In this document: positions 1 to 11,600 of the stretch, in pieces
Numbering within the stretch: position 1 is the first letter of the stretch
How the letters are laid out: each line of letters opens with the position of its first letter
Source: Adiantum capillus-veneris
Taxonomy: Eukaryota; Streptophyta; Polypodiopsida; Polypodiales; Pteridaceae
Direction: 5' to 3'
DNA: 60,000 nt
NCBI GenBank assembly: GCA_014529385.2
Contig: CM043967.1
Span: 128,813,182-128,873,181 of the forward strand
Translations under genes and position numbers: made by a program
The notes under the pieces: model-generated
The model's input: the letters and a program-made list of their open reading frames with translations, nothing else
Databases searched by the model: none
What the model was told of the DNA's origin: nothing

Positions 1-271
1 CCTTTGCCTCCTGGCCAATAGGAATCAGGCAAGCCATTGGGCTGTTGAATGCTCATTGGACCCCTTGGGAGACCGTCCAATAGTCTTCTAGAGGGCTTAA
101 TTCTCATTGTTTATTTTATTAAGTGTTTTTAAATTAATTAAACTATATTTACTCTAGCCTAATTCTCATTGGTCCACCTCCAAGGCCATCCAATAGGAAT
201 TGGGTACACCTTGTGGGCATCTGGGCTAGGGAGCTGACATGTGTCCCTCATTCCCTTTGTGTAAAGGGAGC

Positions 272-357
<86 letters not shown>

Positions 358-735
358 CTTTGTCTCTCATCCCCTACAAGCAAGGCTCGCCCCTTCCTAT
401 GTAGGGATTGCTAAAGACTTTTGGGGCACACACAAAGCATCCAATTTTCCCAAAGTTTGATCTTTGGACACAACATTTGAATTTTGGAACCTTAGCATTT
501 TGAAAGTCTTAATGGGCTGAACCTTAGGGTCTTTTAAGCCCATTATTGCACATGGATCTTTTGCAGATGGCCCCCCCTTTGGATCCCTATTTTCCCTCCT
601 TTGGATCCCTAGTGTGGCTGGTCTGCTAGCTTAACCAATATTCTAGCTTTTTCTCCCCTGGCACTTCCCCATATTAAATGATCAGTTTAACATGAGAAAA
701 TCATTTAGGATAATTAGATATTGATTATTATGACA
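1..735 (-). repeat. Partial LTR of the Gypsy-I family
   Basis: This stretch lines up end to end with the right-hand part of the 1590-bp LTRs at 22375-23964 and 29689-31278; base 1 matches base 23297. It ends at the same terminal ...TTATGACA at 735. The window starts inside it, so its left end is not visible. It could be a solo LTR, or the 5' LTR of a minus-strand element whose body lies to the left. It has more substitutions than the other two copies have from each other, and its TG microsatellite is much longer. Confidence 0.9.
273..356. repeat. (TG)42 microsatellite inside the LTR
   Basis: An uninterrupted TG run of about 84 bp. The same site in the two LTRs of the complete element has only about seven GT units (near 23571 and 30885), so the tract grew in this copy. 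The reading frames through it, poly-Cys/Val or poly-His/Thr, are artefacts of the repeat. Confidence 0.97.
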
Positions 736-3406
736 AACTTCAATGGACTTCTTAGAGGTGTTGAATAGAGCTTAATTTAGTTGTTTCACTAATGTTCAAA
801 GTGAGTAAGTTTTTATTTTTAGCAAGCTTTGCATTCTCAACTAAAATGGTCTCATTTTCAGTTGGAATACTCTCATTTTTGCTGAGAAATTTTGTTTTTG
901 CAAGCATTGGATTCTTAGGATAGGAGTTGGAAAGGATTTGGTATCCTAGCTTGCAGCTTTTGTTTTGGAACTAAAGCTCTTTTGCTATCTCTTTGATTAT
1001 GTGATGCTGCCAAAGTACAAAAGCAATTATATCGAGTTGCACATTACAGAATCATTGATATAAGTAAATGTATCAAGCACATATTTTATATAGGTAGATT
1101 ACCCTTTTGTTCGATGTTTCTTTGTGCTTCCTACTTCAAGGTATTCTCTTGTTGTCTAAGTCTGTGACAAGATGGGGAGGGGACTTTTTCTTTATTGATT
1201 ACATATTACTTATGTGGATGCTTGATCATTTTGGGATTCTCAAGAAGCATCAATTGGAGTTGGAAAATTTTATATGCTTTGGTAGTAGTGTTTACGCTTA
1301 GTTTGGTGCAGCATGTATGCTAAAATGCATAATGTGTATCTGGCTTTGTGTAAGGTTCTCCTACCTAGCCCTTACTCATGATTGACAAATTTACTCATGA
1401 TCAAGTAAATTTGGGCTATATCCAAGCACCCTAGTTACTCACGAGACAATTTCAATTTACACCATGAGAACGTGGATATAATCAATGCATGGGAAATTAG
1501 TTTTATCTCAAGAAAAAAAAAAGTAGCTTGCTAAATAAGCCACTTGTTGAAAAAGTATATTGTTGAAAAAGCTTTAAAAAAGGAAGATAGGCTATCAAGA
1601 TATACAAAATTAACTTATCAAGATACGTTAAGGGCCTTATCAAATTAAGCTTAAAAAGAGGCCTTCTCTACTCATTCAACACTTCCCTTCTCATTTTTGG
1701 AAGTGCAAGCTTAAGAGTGAGCTTGTGAAAGCCAAAGCTAATCCTCTTTCACACACACCTCTCTCTCCAAGAGAAACCATGTCCATAACCATAATCAAAT
1801 TTATCATTATCCTCTCCATCTTCTCTCTCCTAACCTTCAAGATTTCCATAGATTAAATCTTCTTAACCTCTCATTCTTCCAATAGCAAAATCGATGGTTT
1901 TTGAGAGAAGTGAAGAGGGACAGAGCCGGCTACATCAACGCACTTCATCATTGCTCTTCCAAAGCAAGGAGAAGACCTTACGATATACACACTAAGGTAA
2001 GCTTATCTTGCTATTGCTCATTCTTGAAAGATATTGACTTTCATGCTTACTTAAATCCATGCTTAAGATCTCACGTTTTCATAGGAAATCCTTTTTTCTT
2101 AGGAGGAAGACATAACTTCTATGTTTGTTGTATATGTGCAAGGTTTTGTTTAGTAATGCAAGTTAGGTTATAACTTGATTCTATCAAGAGAAAGTTGAGG
2201 TTTTGAAGATTAAATTAGCATAATCAATGAAAGTTATTTGAGAAAGAGGATTCCCCCATAGGCTCATTCCCTCCCTTCCCTCTTGACAACTAGAAAATAT
2301 GAATCTATAAGGATCTCAAAGGTATATGAGTAATTCTCTCCACGATAAAAGAGGTAAGCCTAAATCCCATCTTAAATATATTTCATTAAGCATTCATACT
2401 CCCTTGCACAAGCATTTATCACTACACAAACATATCAACTCTTAGAGACTTTGCATTTTACTTTTATACTATCATTCATTGAAAGGTTCTACTCTTACAC
2501 AATCAAGCATTGATTGTTGCATAATCACTCAAAACAAGTTTACGATGGTAAGTTGGTGCACTCTAAAGTTCTATGTTTACAATTCATGGACCACACTAAA
2601 GAAAAGATCATGTTGAAGATCATATGCATTGTTCTTTTAAATTAGTATTCTTTCAAACTTGTTTTGCAATTGCGATATGGGGGTTGTTGGTGTTTTTTTG
2701 GACTATGAAAGAGCGTGACTGCATGAGCATTGCACTTGAAAATATTTCTTTTATCTGCTAGTTGCTAGCAATACTTGCACTTGATTGGCTAGTTGAACCT
2801 GTTTTGCAGGTAAACAAAGGGAAAAGGTGAGGACCAATAGCTAGAGACCAAGCTGGCAATGGACTTGATGTAGTTGAAAATCATGAAGGAAAATGATGTA
2901 TAAAAATTGGAGATTGATTGTTATAAATTGTTTGGAGCTGCTATGAAGACGATTATGTTCTGCTTGTTTTTCCACTAGCAGCACCTCACTTCTAACATCG
3001 TTTTCCTCTACACTATATAGCACACGCTTTGGTTTGCATGGCCATGTCTAAAGATCCATTAAAATCTTATAGAGTGCTAGTATGTTTGCTATGCTAGATA
3101 TTAAAATAATGCATTATCATGGGACACCATGCACTCTAACTGCAAGAGCCACCAACCTTTAGCAAGGAAGAGGATTGCGATGTTAGGGCATGTTGGTTAG
3201 CCACAAAGGGCACAATATTTGGTTGACATACCAAGAGAAAGTGTGATGAGAGAAGTCGAGATGCTGTCTTAACAGGAGTCTCAATAGGCATTTGTAAAAA
3301 ATATATGAATTGTATAGCCCTTGTGACTAGTTGTGGAGGGAAAACTCTGAAACAACATGAGGAATGAGGAGTCACGGGTAGAAATGCGAGGTGACTTTTA
3401 ACGTTG
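736..3406. other. Unassigned AT-rich sequence
   Basis: About 2.7 kb between two LTR fragments. I see no domain, tRNA, LTR terminus or long open frame. A 90-codon frame at 1901-2173 contains a possible exon end with a GTAAGC donor near 1995, but no partner exon is convincing. A pyrimidine-rich CTCTCTCC stretch near 1750-1830 resembles a leader or LTR. The stretch 3136-3406 is also unassigned. Confidence 0.5.
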
Positions 3407-3584
3407 TGAGCGGGATGGAAACACACAGAACGCCGCTATACTGACCCGAAACACACTCTTGGGATGATATACACACACACTATGGGGCACCACTCGGATT
3501 ACACAATCCACCTGGCCGAGACAGGGAACACATCGATGGAGTGAGAGGAGAGAGACTACCCGTTTACCCACTCCACATAGAGAG

Positions 3585-3616
<32 letters not shown>

Positions 3617-4122
3617 CTCAGCTCAAAAGAGGAGAATCTCTGATTTTTAGATACAATTGAGCTTGGGCCAACACCAATGGGGCAAACAGCTCACACAATA
3701 TGGGTAAAATATGCCAGATACAATCACAAATTGGAGCAGAAGCCTCGCTCATAGGAGAAACTTACACAACCAAAATAGAAAAAAAAAAGTGAGGATTTTG
3801 GCAAAATGGAAAGCTCCATCGTGTCGGGAACGGCCCAAAACCCCAGTCTACAATGTCAAAGTGCTCAAATCCGACCTCGGATGAGCAGTTTACGACCAAA
3901 ACAGGCTCCAAAAACAGCAAAAACACACACTTGCGGCTATTCCTCCTTTCCTGTCCACGTTTTTTCTGGTCTTATCTTTTTTCAGTTCCCACACTTAGAT
4001 TTATTACTTGGGCACCCTTGGCCTTTTATTTGACCTCAAACGGACCCCGAACATGCCAAAAATTGACCTCGCAGTGCATAGTTGTCACCCTGCTGCATCC
4101 ATCCGCACACCTGGCACTCTGT
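3407..4122 (-). repeat. LTR fragment of element C family (inverted)
   Basis: The reverse complement of this segment matches 33680-34397, the 3' two thirds of the left LTR of element C. Shared landmarks are the terminal TGAGCGGGATGG (inverted ...CCGCTCA), the dinucleotide tract, and the ATCCGCACACCTGGCACTC stretch at the far end. The match starts exactly at the LTR terminus (3407) and stops inside the LTR at about 4122. The internal sequence that should abut the terminus is absent, so this is a truncated solo-type LTR. Confidence 0.85.
3585..3613. repeat. (AC)n microsatellite
   Basis: About 14 AC units inside the LTR fragment. It corresponds to the GT tract at 34188-34212 of element C on the other strand. 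Confidence 0.95.
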
Positions 4123-4190
4123 CTTAGGTAGTGTGCACCGATTAGAGACAAGATCAACTCCTATCACATTCTATCTTAAGATTCTCATAT

Positions 4191-4192
<2 letters not shown>

Positions 4193-4221
<29 letters not shown>
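4193..4221. repeat. (CT)n microsatellite
   Basis: About 14 CT units between the LTR fragment and the hairpin repeats. Confidence 0.95.
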
Positions 4222-4223
<2 letters not shown>

Positions 4224-4239
4224 ATCTATTTCATATTTC

Positions 4240-4515
4240 CTTTTTGTATCTAGCAAGGGTAGAGGCTCAAACTGAAGTTCGAGCCTCCAGGCATTCTACC
4301 CTTTTTGTATCTAGCAAGGGTAGAGTCTTGAACTGAAGTTCAAGCCTCCATGAATTCTACTTAATATTGGTTTAGCCTCTGATAGTGGTTTAGAGGCTCG
4401 AACTGAAGCTCAAGCCTCGTTGCCTTCTTCTATTCAATTAAAGCATCCATGCCTTCTTCTACCTAGTAGTGGTTTAGCCTCTACCATTTTTTTACCTAGC
4501 CATGGTAGAGGCTCG
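4240..4515. repeat. Tandem repeat of about 61 bp with internal hairpins (left half)
   Basis: Two clear units start at 4240 and 4301 (CTTTTTGTATCTAGCAAGGG...). Each holds an inverted repeat of the form GAGGCTCRAACT-ga-AGTTCRAGCCTC, about 26 bp, that can fold almost perfectly. Two more diverged units follow at about 4361-4515. The Copia element interrupts the last one, and the sequence resumes at 9979. Origin is unknown; it could be a minisatellite or a worn MITE cluster. Confidence 0.75.
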
Positions 4516-4707
4516 TGAAGGAGTACGAGCGGAAGTGCGATGCGAGCGAGAGTGCGAGAAGAAGAGCACGATGATATGGTGAACTCGCTCTACTGTAATG
4601 TGTAGAGCATAGTGAGTTCTTATTAGGTTTTTACAAAAGAATATGTGTACATACCTGGCGGCCCGCCCACTTACCTGGGCGACCACATTGGGCTTTATAC
4701 CCCAACA
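4516..4707 (-). repeat. 3' LTR of Copia F
   Basis: A 192-bp terminal repeat with TG...CA ends on the minus strand, nearly identical to 9782-9973. It holds the start of the short inverted terminus (TGTTGGGG) shared with element E. Confidence 0.95.
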
Positions 4708-4722
4708 ACCTCCCACTTAAAG
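4708..4722 (-). promoter_or_regulatory. Polypurine tract of Copia F
   Basis: On the minus strand CTTTAAGTGGGAGGT abuts the 3' LTR. This is the expected position and composition for the plus-strand primer. Element E has nearly the same ending, GTGGGAGGT. Confidence 0.85.
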
Positions 4723-4796
4723 TCCAATGTGGTACTTTAAGTGTGAGAGAAGCTACTATACAAGCTAATATACAAGAGATGTAGAGAAGTGATGTA

Positions 4797-5290
4797 CTAC
4801 CCTACACCTAACTGCTTGCGAAAATACGCAAAGCTCTCTGAAGGAAGTCCTTTTGTAAGTAGATCAGCAGGATTTTGTGTGGTGTGAACTTTGACAAGCT
4901 AAAGTTGCTTATCCTCGAGCATTTCCCTGATGAAATGATACTTCACATCCACATGCTTTGTCTTTGAGTGATAAACTGGATTGCGAGCCAATTGTATAGC
5001 ACTTTGACTATCACAATATAACACAGGCATCTCTTCTTTGATTCCCAAATCTGTTACTAGTCGATTAAGCCAAATTGATTCTTTGCATGCCTCTGATGCT
5101 GCAACATATTCAGCCTCTGTAGTAGACTGAGTAACACAATCTTGTAATCTAGAACGCCATGATACTGCTCCACCAGCCAATGTAAAGACATACCCTGACG
5201 TAGACCTTCGGTTGTCTAAGTCACCTGCATAATCTGAGTCTGTAAAACCCTTTACACTTAGCTCCTGACTCCCATATCATATATGCATAC
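4797..5290 (-). pseudogene. Copia F RNase H domain
   Basis: This is the C-terminal RNase H part of the polyprotein. Visible motifs include STTEAEYVAASEACKE, the YCDSQSAIQLARNP stretch and KTKHVDVKYHFIRE, all typical of Copia RNase H. The tail NPADLLTKGL lies downstream of an in-frame TAG at 4899-4901, and the natural end is a TAG at 4797. The family degrades the RNA of the RNA/DNA hybrid during reverse transcription. Because of the internal stop the last 33 codons would not be made. Confidence 0.9.
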
Positions 5291-6330
5291 TCTTTGTAGC
5301 TTTCAGGTATCTCAATATTCCTTTCACTGCCTCCCAATGTTTCTTGCCTGGGTTTGACATGTATCGACTTACTACTCCCACTGCAAATGCAATGTCTGGG
5401 CGAGTAGCAATCATTGCATACATCAAACTACCCACTGCAGACGCATATGGAATCTTATCCATTTCAGTCTGTTCATAGGACAATCTTGTTTGCTAAGTTT
5501 CACATATGGTGGCAATGGAACACTCAGTGCCTTTCCCTTCTCCATATTGAAACGTTGCAAAAACTTGTCAATATACTCTGTTTGAGATAACCAAATCAAC
5601 TTCTTTTTTCTGTCTGTCTCAATGCGCATACCAAGTATATGACTTGCCTCACCCATGTCTTTCATGTCAAACGATTTTTCCATCTTTGACTTCAAAGCTG
5701 AAATTTCTTCCAAGTGCTTGCCAGCAATCAACATGTCATCCACATACAAAATAAGGATCAGCCAACTACCATCCTTAGCCTTCTTTGTATATAGACAGTG
5801 ATCGAACTCACTACGTTTGTAGCCTTGAGAAAGAATAAACTTGTGGAATTTATGGTACCATGCCCTCGGTGATTGTTTTAAGCCATAAAGACTCTTTAAC
5901 AACTAGCATACCCAATCTTCCTTGTCTTTCTCAACAAAACCTTCTGGCTGCTGCATGTAAATTTCCACATCTAAATCACCATGAAAGAATGCTGTCTTGA
6001 CATCCATTTGGTGCAACACCAAATCTAATATGGCAACCAATGCAAGAAAGCATCTCAATGTAGTCATCTTGACCACCGGAGAGAAGACTTCATCAAAGTC
6101 AATGCCTGTTCTTGCTTAAAGCCCTTGGCAACAAGCCTTGCTTTGTACTTTGGCTGACTATCATGAGCGGTGATCTTATACCTGTAAACCCATTTACAAG
6201 GTAGAGCCTTTTTGCCTTGTGGTAATTTAACTAGCTTCCATGTCTTGTTTTTATGCAGAGCTGTCATCTCTGACTGCATGGCCAATTGCCAATTCCCAGA
6301 GTCATTCATTTGCACTTCTTCCTTGTAACA
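5277..6330 (-). pseudogene. Copia F reverse transcriptase domain
   Basis: Broken into frames. The N-terminal part (ending 6064) has WKLVKLPQGKKALPCKWVY and [12 protein letters not shown], then shifts frame. The core (5423-5902) has KSLYGLKQSPRAWY, the catalytic LYVDDMLIAG and DMGEASHILGMRI. A further frame (5277-5483) carries YASAVGSLMYAM and TRPDIAFAVG, the bridge to RNase H. The YVDD catalytic motif is intact, but at least two frameshifts or stops separate the pieces. In the family this enzyme copies the element RNA to cDNA in a cytoplasmic particle. Confidence 0.93.
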
Positions 6331-7470
6331 TGAAGGCTCATTGCAATCAGTCAACATGGCATAGTTCATAGATGGAACAAACCTATCAGGAGGTTGTGTG
6401 ACACGTCCAGATCTATGCACAATAGGTGGCTCAGGCTCAGCCACAACCTGTGGTTCCACTCTATCCTGTCCTTGCTCCTCTTGAGCCCTGACATTTTGTC
6501 TTGCACATGCAGGTCCATATTCTTGGAAGACAACTCTTCTAATATCCTCAACCCTCTCTGGTTTAGAATGATATTTGGATTCATTAAAGTGAACATCATT
6601 GCTGTGGACAACCTTTCTGGATTCGGGATCCCAAAGTCTGTACCCCATCTCACCAGAATTACCATAGCCTAGAAAGATGCACTTTCTACTCTTTGGCTCA
6701 AGTTTGTTCCTAAATTCCTTTGGAACGTGAGTATATGCCTCACAGCCAAAGACTCTGAGATGCTTGTATGAGGGCATTTTGCCTGACCATACCATCTCTG
6801 GCACTGAATCCTTCTGCAAAACCTTGCTAGGAGATCTATTTACAACATGAACAGCTGTTGATACAGCTTCAACCCAAAACCCATTTGGTAGCTGTGCATT
6901 AGACAACATACTTCTGACCTTCTCTTGTATGGTCCTATTCATCCTCTCAGCAACACCATTTTGAGGAGGATTGTAAGGAGCAGTAAGTTCATGTTTTATA
7001 CCTTTTGACTCACAAAAGTCCTGAAAGGCCTTTGAAACATACTCTCCACCATTGTTGTTGCGTAAGCATTTAAGCTTCTTGCCACTCTGATTCTCCACAA
7101 GTGTCACAAACGTTTTGAAACACTAAACGCTTCATCCTTGTGCTTGAGAAAGTAAACCCATACTTTCCTCGAGTAATCATCTATAAATGTCATAAAGTAA
7201 GAAGCTCCCCCTAGAGATAGGTTAGGCATAGGTCCACACAAATCACTATGAACAAGTGCCAACTGTGTATCTATTCTACTGCTTCTATGCTTATGTGGCT
7301 GCTGTGTTCGCTTACCATACAGACAATGTTCACAGAATTCAAAATCATTAAATGAAAAGCCAGGCAAATAACCAGAATGAGACAAGATTTCCATTCCCTT
7401 CTTGGACATATGTCCTAACCGGCTATGCCACAAAGAAACATTCGGCTGCTCGGTTACATTGAGTAAACTT
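6331..7470 (-). pseudogene. Copia F integrase domain
   Basis: The N-terminal zinc-binding part (WHSRLGHM ... CEHCLYGK) and the start of the core (VHSDLCGPM, FIDDYSRKVWVYFLK) are in one frame. The rest of the core and the C-terminal region (to about 6331) are in another, with a frameshift near 7105. The second catalytic Asp region reads LRNNNGGEY, where the family has LRSDNGGEY, so the second metal-binding Asp is Asn here. The catalytic Glu is present in NGVAERMNRT. Known family role: insertion of cDNA into the chromosome. The lost Asp alone would disable it. Confidence 0.93.
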
Positions 7471-7830
7471 TTAGAGACATTTGATACATAGATCATGTAA
7501 AGTCCTCCAAACTTTACTCCATGTGCTACCGTCATAGAACCCTTTGGATATCTTCCACATGTCCTGTCCAAAAGTGGTGATGTAGCCAGCATCATCAAGT
7601 AAACCTGTGCTGATCAAGCTCTTTGTAATTGCGGGAGCATGTCTCACATTCTTCAAGGTGAAAGAAGAGCCATTTTGAAACTTCAATTGAACATCTCCAA
7701 CACCTAAGATCTCACATGTCTGCCCATTGCCTGGCCGAACATGATCTTTAGTGGTCACATAAGAAGTAAACCACTCCTTGTTTGGAGACACATGAAGTGA
7801 TGCCCATGAGTCTATAATCCAGTCACTCAG
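7471..7830 (-). pseudogene. Copia F aspartic protease domain
   Basis: Reading the minus strand just before 7791 gives WIIDSWASLHVSPNKEW, then VGDVQLKFQNGSSFTLKNVRHAP and SLISTGLLDDAGY, the usual Copia protease layout. The catalytic DSGA motif reads DSWA, a Gly-to-Trp change, so activity is doubtful. In the family it cuts the polyprotein into gag and pol products. The frame leads into the zinc-binding integrase region through a break near 7480-7598. Confidence 0.85.
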
Positions 7831-8754
7831 TGCATTTCAGATGCTGTAAGAAGAGCTGAGTCCATTGTATTCTTCAAGAAGTAGATGTCTCCTGACACTA
7901 GACTGTCATCCTCTGCAACAGTGTTTGTCACATTTATTTCTTGAATCTTCACTGAGGACTTGTTCTTCTCACTATGGTCTTCAGCTTTCTCTTTGCCTTT
8001 TTCTGCTTTCCATTCTCTACAGTCTCTTTTCATGTGACCCTTCTTGCCACAATGGTAGCATTCTATGTCACTCTTGCCTTTAGCACTACGGGACTTGCTA
8101 TGAGACTGATTCCTCTTTCCACCTTTGTACTTTTCTTTGGTCCTTCCCCTCACAACTAAGGCTGTTCCTTTGCCTTTGTCCATTGTCTTTCTATTGGTTT
8201 CTTCAGTAAGCAGACTTCCTTCTACACCTGCTATGTTCAAACCATCTGGAGGTGCAGAATTACTCAAAGCTGTGCGAAAAGTGTCCCAACTTTCCAGCAA
8301 TGTGATCAACAGGAATATAGCTCTAACAAGTTCATCAAACTTGACACCTTGGGCTGACAACTGACTATAGATTGTGTTGAATTCAGTCAGATGATTTTAC
8401 ATAGGTGTCCCTTCTTTCATCTTCAAGTCATCAAGCTTCTTAAGCCTGTGAAGCTGCACTCTGCTTCTCATAAAGATCACTCAGCTTTAACCATGCTTGA
8501 TAAGCCGACATCTCGTATGCTACATTGAAGTAATCGCTTTCTGCCAAAGTCAACATAATGGTAGAAAGTGCCAATTCATCCATTTCGCTCCATTAATCTT
8601 TGTCCATATCTTCTGGTTTTATCCCCTTGAGCTTTATAGGTTTTATCTGCTTCTTTTGTACCAACACGTGCCAAATCTGCTGCTTTCACAATGGGAAATT
8701 GGTTCCATCTAGCTTTTTGATATTGTAAAGAGCAGTGTCCTGTGATCCAGCCAT
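7827..8754 (-). pseudogene. Copia F gag (UBN2-type, zinc knuckle)
   Basis: The start is taken at the ATG at 8754, where MAGSQDTALYNIKKLDGTNF resembles the usual Copia gag opening. The frame breaks within about 25 codons and again before 8360. The C-terminal part (7827-8360) is open. It carries a basic Lys/Arg stretch and one canonical CX2CX4HX4C knuckle, CYHCGKKGHMKRDC, for RNA packaging. It is followed by an acidic/Ser linker into the protease. Confidence 0.85.
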
Positions 8755-9766
8755 AGCTACGCTTCATAGTAGTTTACTTTCCTGGGAAAAATTCGGCAGA
8801 GTTTCCCCTGTAAACTGACCTTTGAACCAATATCAACCTGTCAAATGAACCAAGAAAGCTTCAGATTCTGCATAAATTTCGACAGAGTCTCCTTTGTAAA
8901 ATGGCTCTGGTGTACTAAAAAACAAACCAAAAAACAGCTCAAAAAACACTGTCTCTCTGACACTGTAAGCTGTGGGTAAACCTGTCCTGCACATGTACTG
9001 TCTCTGATTGTCCTGTCACTGTCCTGTAAGCATAGACTGCGACAATGCCTTAACGGCAGTAAAGCAAAGATGCAATCCCAATTGTTTAACTCACAGTCAA
9101 TACATCCTAGCTGCCTATGTGTGGGTGCTCGAGGGATCGCTCCAAGACCTGTATCACCGAAAGGATCTCAACATTCGAGAATCCCCCAACCCAATAAAAC
9201 CTCACTCGACCCTCAACAAAGGCTGCAGTAAATCTGACAGTACATAGACTTCCCACAAAGTCATACATCCACAAATTTCCCACTGTATGTTGTAACCGCT
9301 GCGGTGGTTTTTTGCTGCGTGACTCACAGCCAGCAAACCCTCAACAGACATACATCATCTCTGACAATACATCCCATGTGGAAGTACCTGCAATGTCAGG
9401 ATGAAATTTGGAATATCAAGCAGCAAACACAAGCTACCTGATGAACTAGTGTATGTCGCCTATAGTCTATGTGTAGATGCGCATGTGTCGTATGTGACAC
9501 GCCTCCAAGAAGTGTGAGCCATTCTTCGATATGTAGACAGCCACAAATCAACACTCTGCAGTTGTAGGCCGAAAACCCCAAATTTGCAGAGTCGGATCTG
9601 CACCCACTGAGACCACGTAGTCGAAAATGGCCTGTGCAGAACTTTGACGAAGCCGAACGGTAACCGAGGTAACAAGATTTGGGGCCGTGTCTTTGCCTGT
9701 CGAATTTCACTCCAATCTGAGCTGGTGACTCTAGCCTCCAGCAGTGCTGCCCCGAGCCTCGATGTG
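8755..9766 (-). other. Leader of Copia F
   Basis: About 1 kb between the primer site and gag with no sustained reading frame. Copia leaders of this length are common and are thought to hold packaging signals. I see no further structure. Confidence 0.6.
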
Positions 9767-9780
9767 AGCTCTGATACCAG
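9767..9780 (-). promoter_or_regulatory. Primer binding site (initiator Met tRNA) of Copia F
   Basis: The reverse complement CTGGTATCAGAGCT lies one or two bases from the 5' LTR and matches the 3' end complement of plant initiator-Met tRNA. Confidence 0.95.
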
Positions 9781-9781
9781 T

Positions 9782-9973
9782 TGAAGGAGTACGAGCGGAA
9801 GTGCGACGTGAGAGAGAGTGCGAGAAGAAGAGCACGACGATATGGTGAACTCGCTCTACTCTAATGTGTAGAGCATCGTGAGTTCTTATTAGGTTTTTAC
9901 AAAAGAATATGTGTACATACCTGGCGGCCCGCCCACTTACCTGGGCGACCACATTGGGCTTTATACCCCAACA
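9782..9973 (-). repeat. 5' LTR of Copia F
   Basis: 192 bp, paired with 4516-4707. As the upstream LTR it would carry the element's promoter; I see no perfect TATA box on the minus strand. Confidence 0.95.
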
Positions 9974-9978
9974 GCTCG

Positions 9979-10060
9979 GACTTAAGTTCGAATCGTATAT
10001 AGAGGTTTGAACTCAAGTTCAACCTACCTACCTTTTTGTACATGCCATGATAGAGGTTCG
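9979..10060. repeat. Hairpin tandem repeat, right half
   Basis: This continues the repeat cut at 4515. It contains a further diverged GAGGTTTGAACTCAAGTTCAACCT hairpin and a CTTTTTGTACATGCCATGATAGAGG unit start. Removing Copia F with one GCTCG copy gives a continuous repeat. Confidence 0.75.
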
Positions 10061-11600
10061 GTATTTTAGAAAGTGTTTATCATATCTAAAATCTCTATGC
10101 TAACTAGCTTGTTTTCCATATATAAATACATTTTTTCACCTCTAAATGAACTAAATATATGTTTTTTCTTCCAGAAAGACCACTTGGTTTTAACAAATTC
10201 TCAACTTTGTTTCCAGAAAACTCATTCAATTAGGAGTTATTTTAATAGGTAACAAGCATCAAAATCCTTCCAATAGACCTCCAAGTGCCCTAGATCAAAC
10301 TAATTAACAATTATCAAACTTCTTCTAACTAACCTCCAACTGTCCTAAAGTTCTTATTATGTTATAAATAAAGCAAAGTTCATCACATCAACTAGAGAAT
10401 ATTATTAAGTGATGGGATTCTTCAAATAGCTAAAGTTTAACAAAATGGTGATGCTATCTTTAAAAAATAGAAATTGGATTGAGCATGTCTACAAACAGAT
10501 GATACCTCAAACTACACAAAATAACTAAGTTCCTGAGTAGCATTATAAGAAATGGGACTTGAATAATTCTCAAAATTCCCAAATATGTCTTCACTTTCAA
10601 TCTTTTAATAAAAACATGTTGCAATTGAAGAATTAGATCTTCACATAAACCAACAAACAAATGCTTCATAAACCATGCATGCTTTGATACTTGATGTTCA
10701 TTGTCTAGGAAAGTACTTGACATATCTAGCAAATGTTGAATATATATTTAATCTAGCTATTTGTAATTTTGTAGAAAAAAAACTTTTATGGATTTTTTAG
10801 CTCATTTTATTCTCACAATAATATTAAAACCTTAATCACAAGCTAGCGAATCTATGTCCCTGTTGTATATGACCCCTATGATTCCAAGGCAATAATTTGG
10901 AATATCTTCTTCCATAAGTTTGGTCTAGAATCACCACACTATGACCCTAATATATTTAAGAATATAGTTAGGCCAAAGGATAATTTTTTTGAGACTCTAA
11001 AAAAGTCTTTAGTCATGTGATATGCTATAAGGTGTCTCCATAGAGAGACAAGTGATTTTCACCATGTGGCCCTAAGGTCGTAGTGTATCCCAAATGCTCA
11101 TGTGCCCTTCTAGATATTCTATTTCATCACCCTATGGCCTTAAGGTTGTAGGGTAGTCCAAATGCTTTTGGGGGATCATATGGCTCTAAGGCCATAAGGG
11201 GACATGTCTACAAAGAACTCTATGATCCTCAAGTCATAGGGTGTTCTAACCAAATCCATAGCTTTATCTGAATCACAATAAATGGATTATAATAAACGTC
11301 TTATTTTCACTTATCTTTAAAGTATTACATAATACATCTTCTGACAATATATGTAGGGTGATATTTCCCTCAATACACTTTTTGTGAAAAGACTCAAACT
11401 CACAAGTCTGCACTTTTCAAATAAATTGAGAAAAAGAACAAACGAAATATCAATGTTTTGAAAAAAATGTATGGATTTGAAATGGTAAAGATAAGATAAA
11501 ATTATAAATGTAATAATCTAAGCATCAATGATGTAATATCATGGGTGGCTAGCTTAATCTGTTTCCTCTAGACTTTCTAGAATGGCATCAGCACTTGCAT
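10061..11600. other. AT-rich stretch with a few diverged palindrome monomers
   Basis: 10061-10880 is AT-rich. A 90-codon minus-strand frame at 10460-10732 looks protein-like but has no recognisable family, and might be a remote piece of the decayed gene at 11.6-15 kb. From about 10880 to 11240 short relatives of the 15-17 kb array occur (CCTATGGCCTTAAGG, GGCTCTAAGGCCATAAGGG). 11280-11600 holds nothing I recognise. Confidence 0.5.

Larger units (their letters stand above)
4511..9978 (-). mobile_element. Complete Copia retrotransposon F (Tork/TNT1-like)
   Basis: Two 192-bp LTRs (4516-4707 and 9782-9973) are flanked by a perfect 5-bp target duplication, GCTCG (4511-4515 and 9974-9978). Read on the minus strand the LTRs begin TGTTGGGG and end CTTCA. 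A primer site for initiator-Met tRNA lies next to the right LTR and a polypurine tract next to the left one. The inside encodes, in order, gag, protease, integrase, reverse transcriptase and RNase H, the Copia order. I count about six LTR differences by eye (about 3%), so it is moderately old. The coding region is broken in several places. Confidence 0.97.

Noticed and set aside
159-460. Reading frames of His/Thr or Cys/Val repeats
   Set aside because: They are translations of the (TG)n tract inside an LTR.
1901-2173. Small host gene with an intron
   Set aside because: Only one possible donor site and no convincing second exon or homology.
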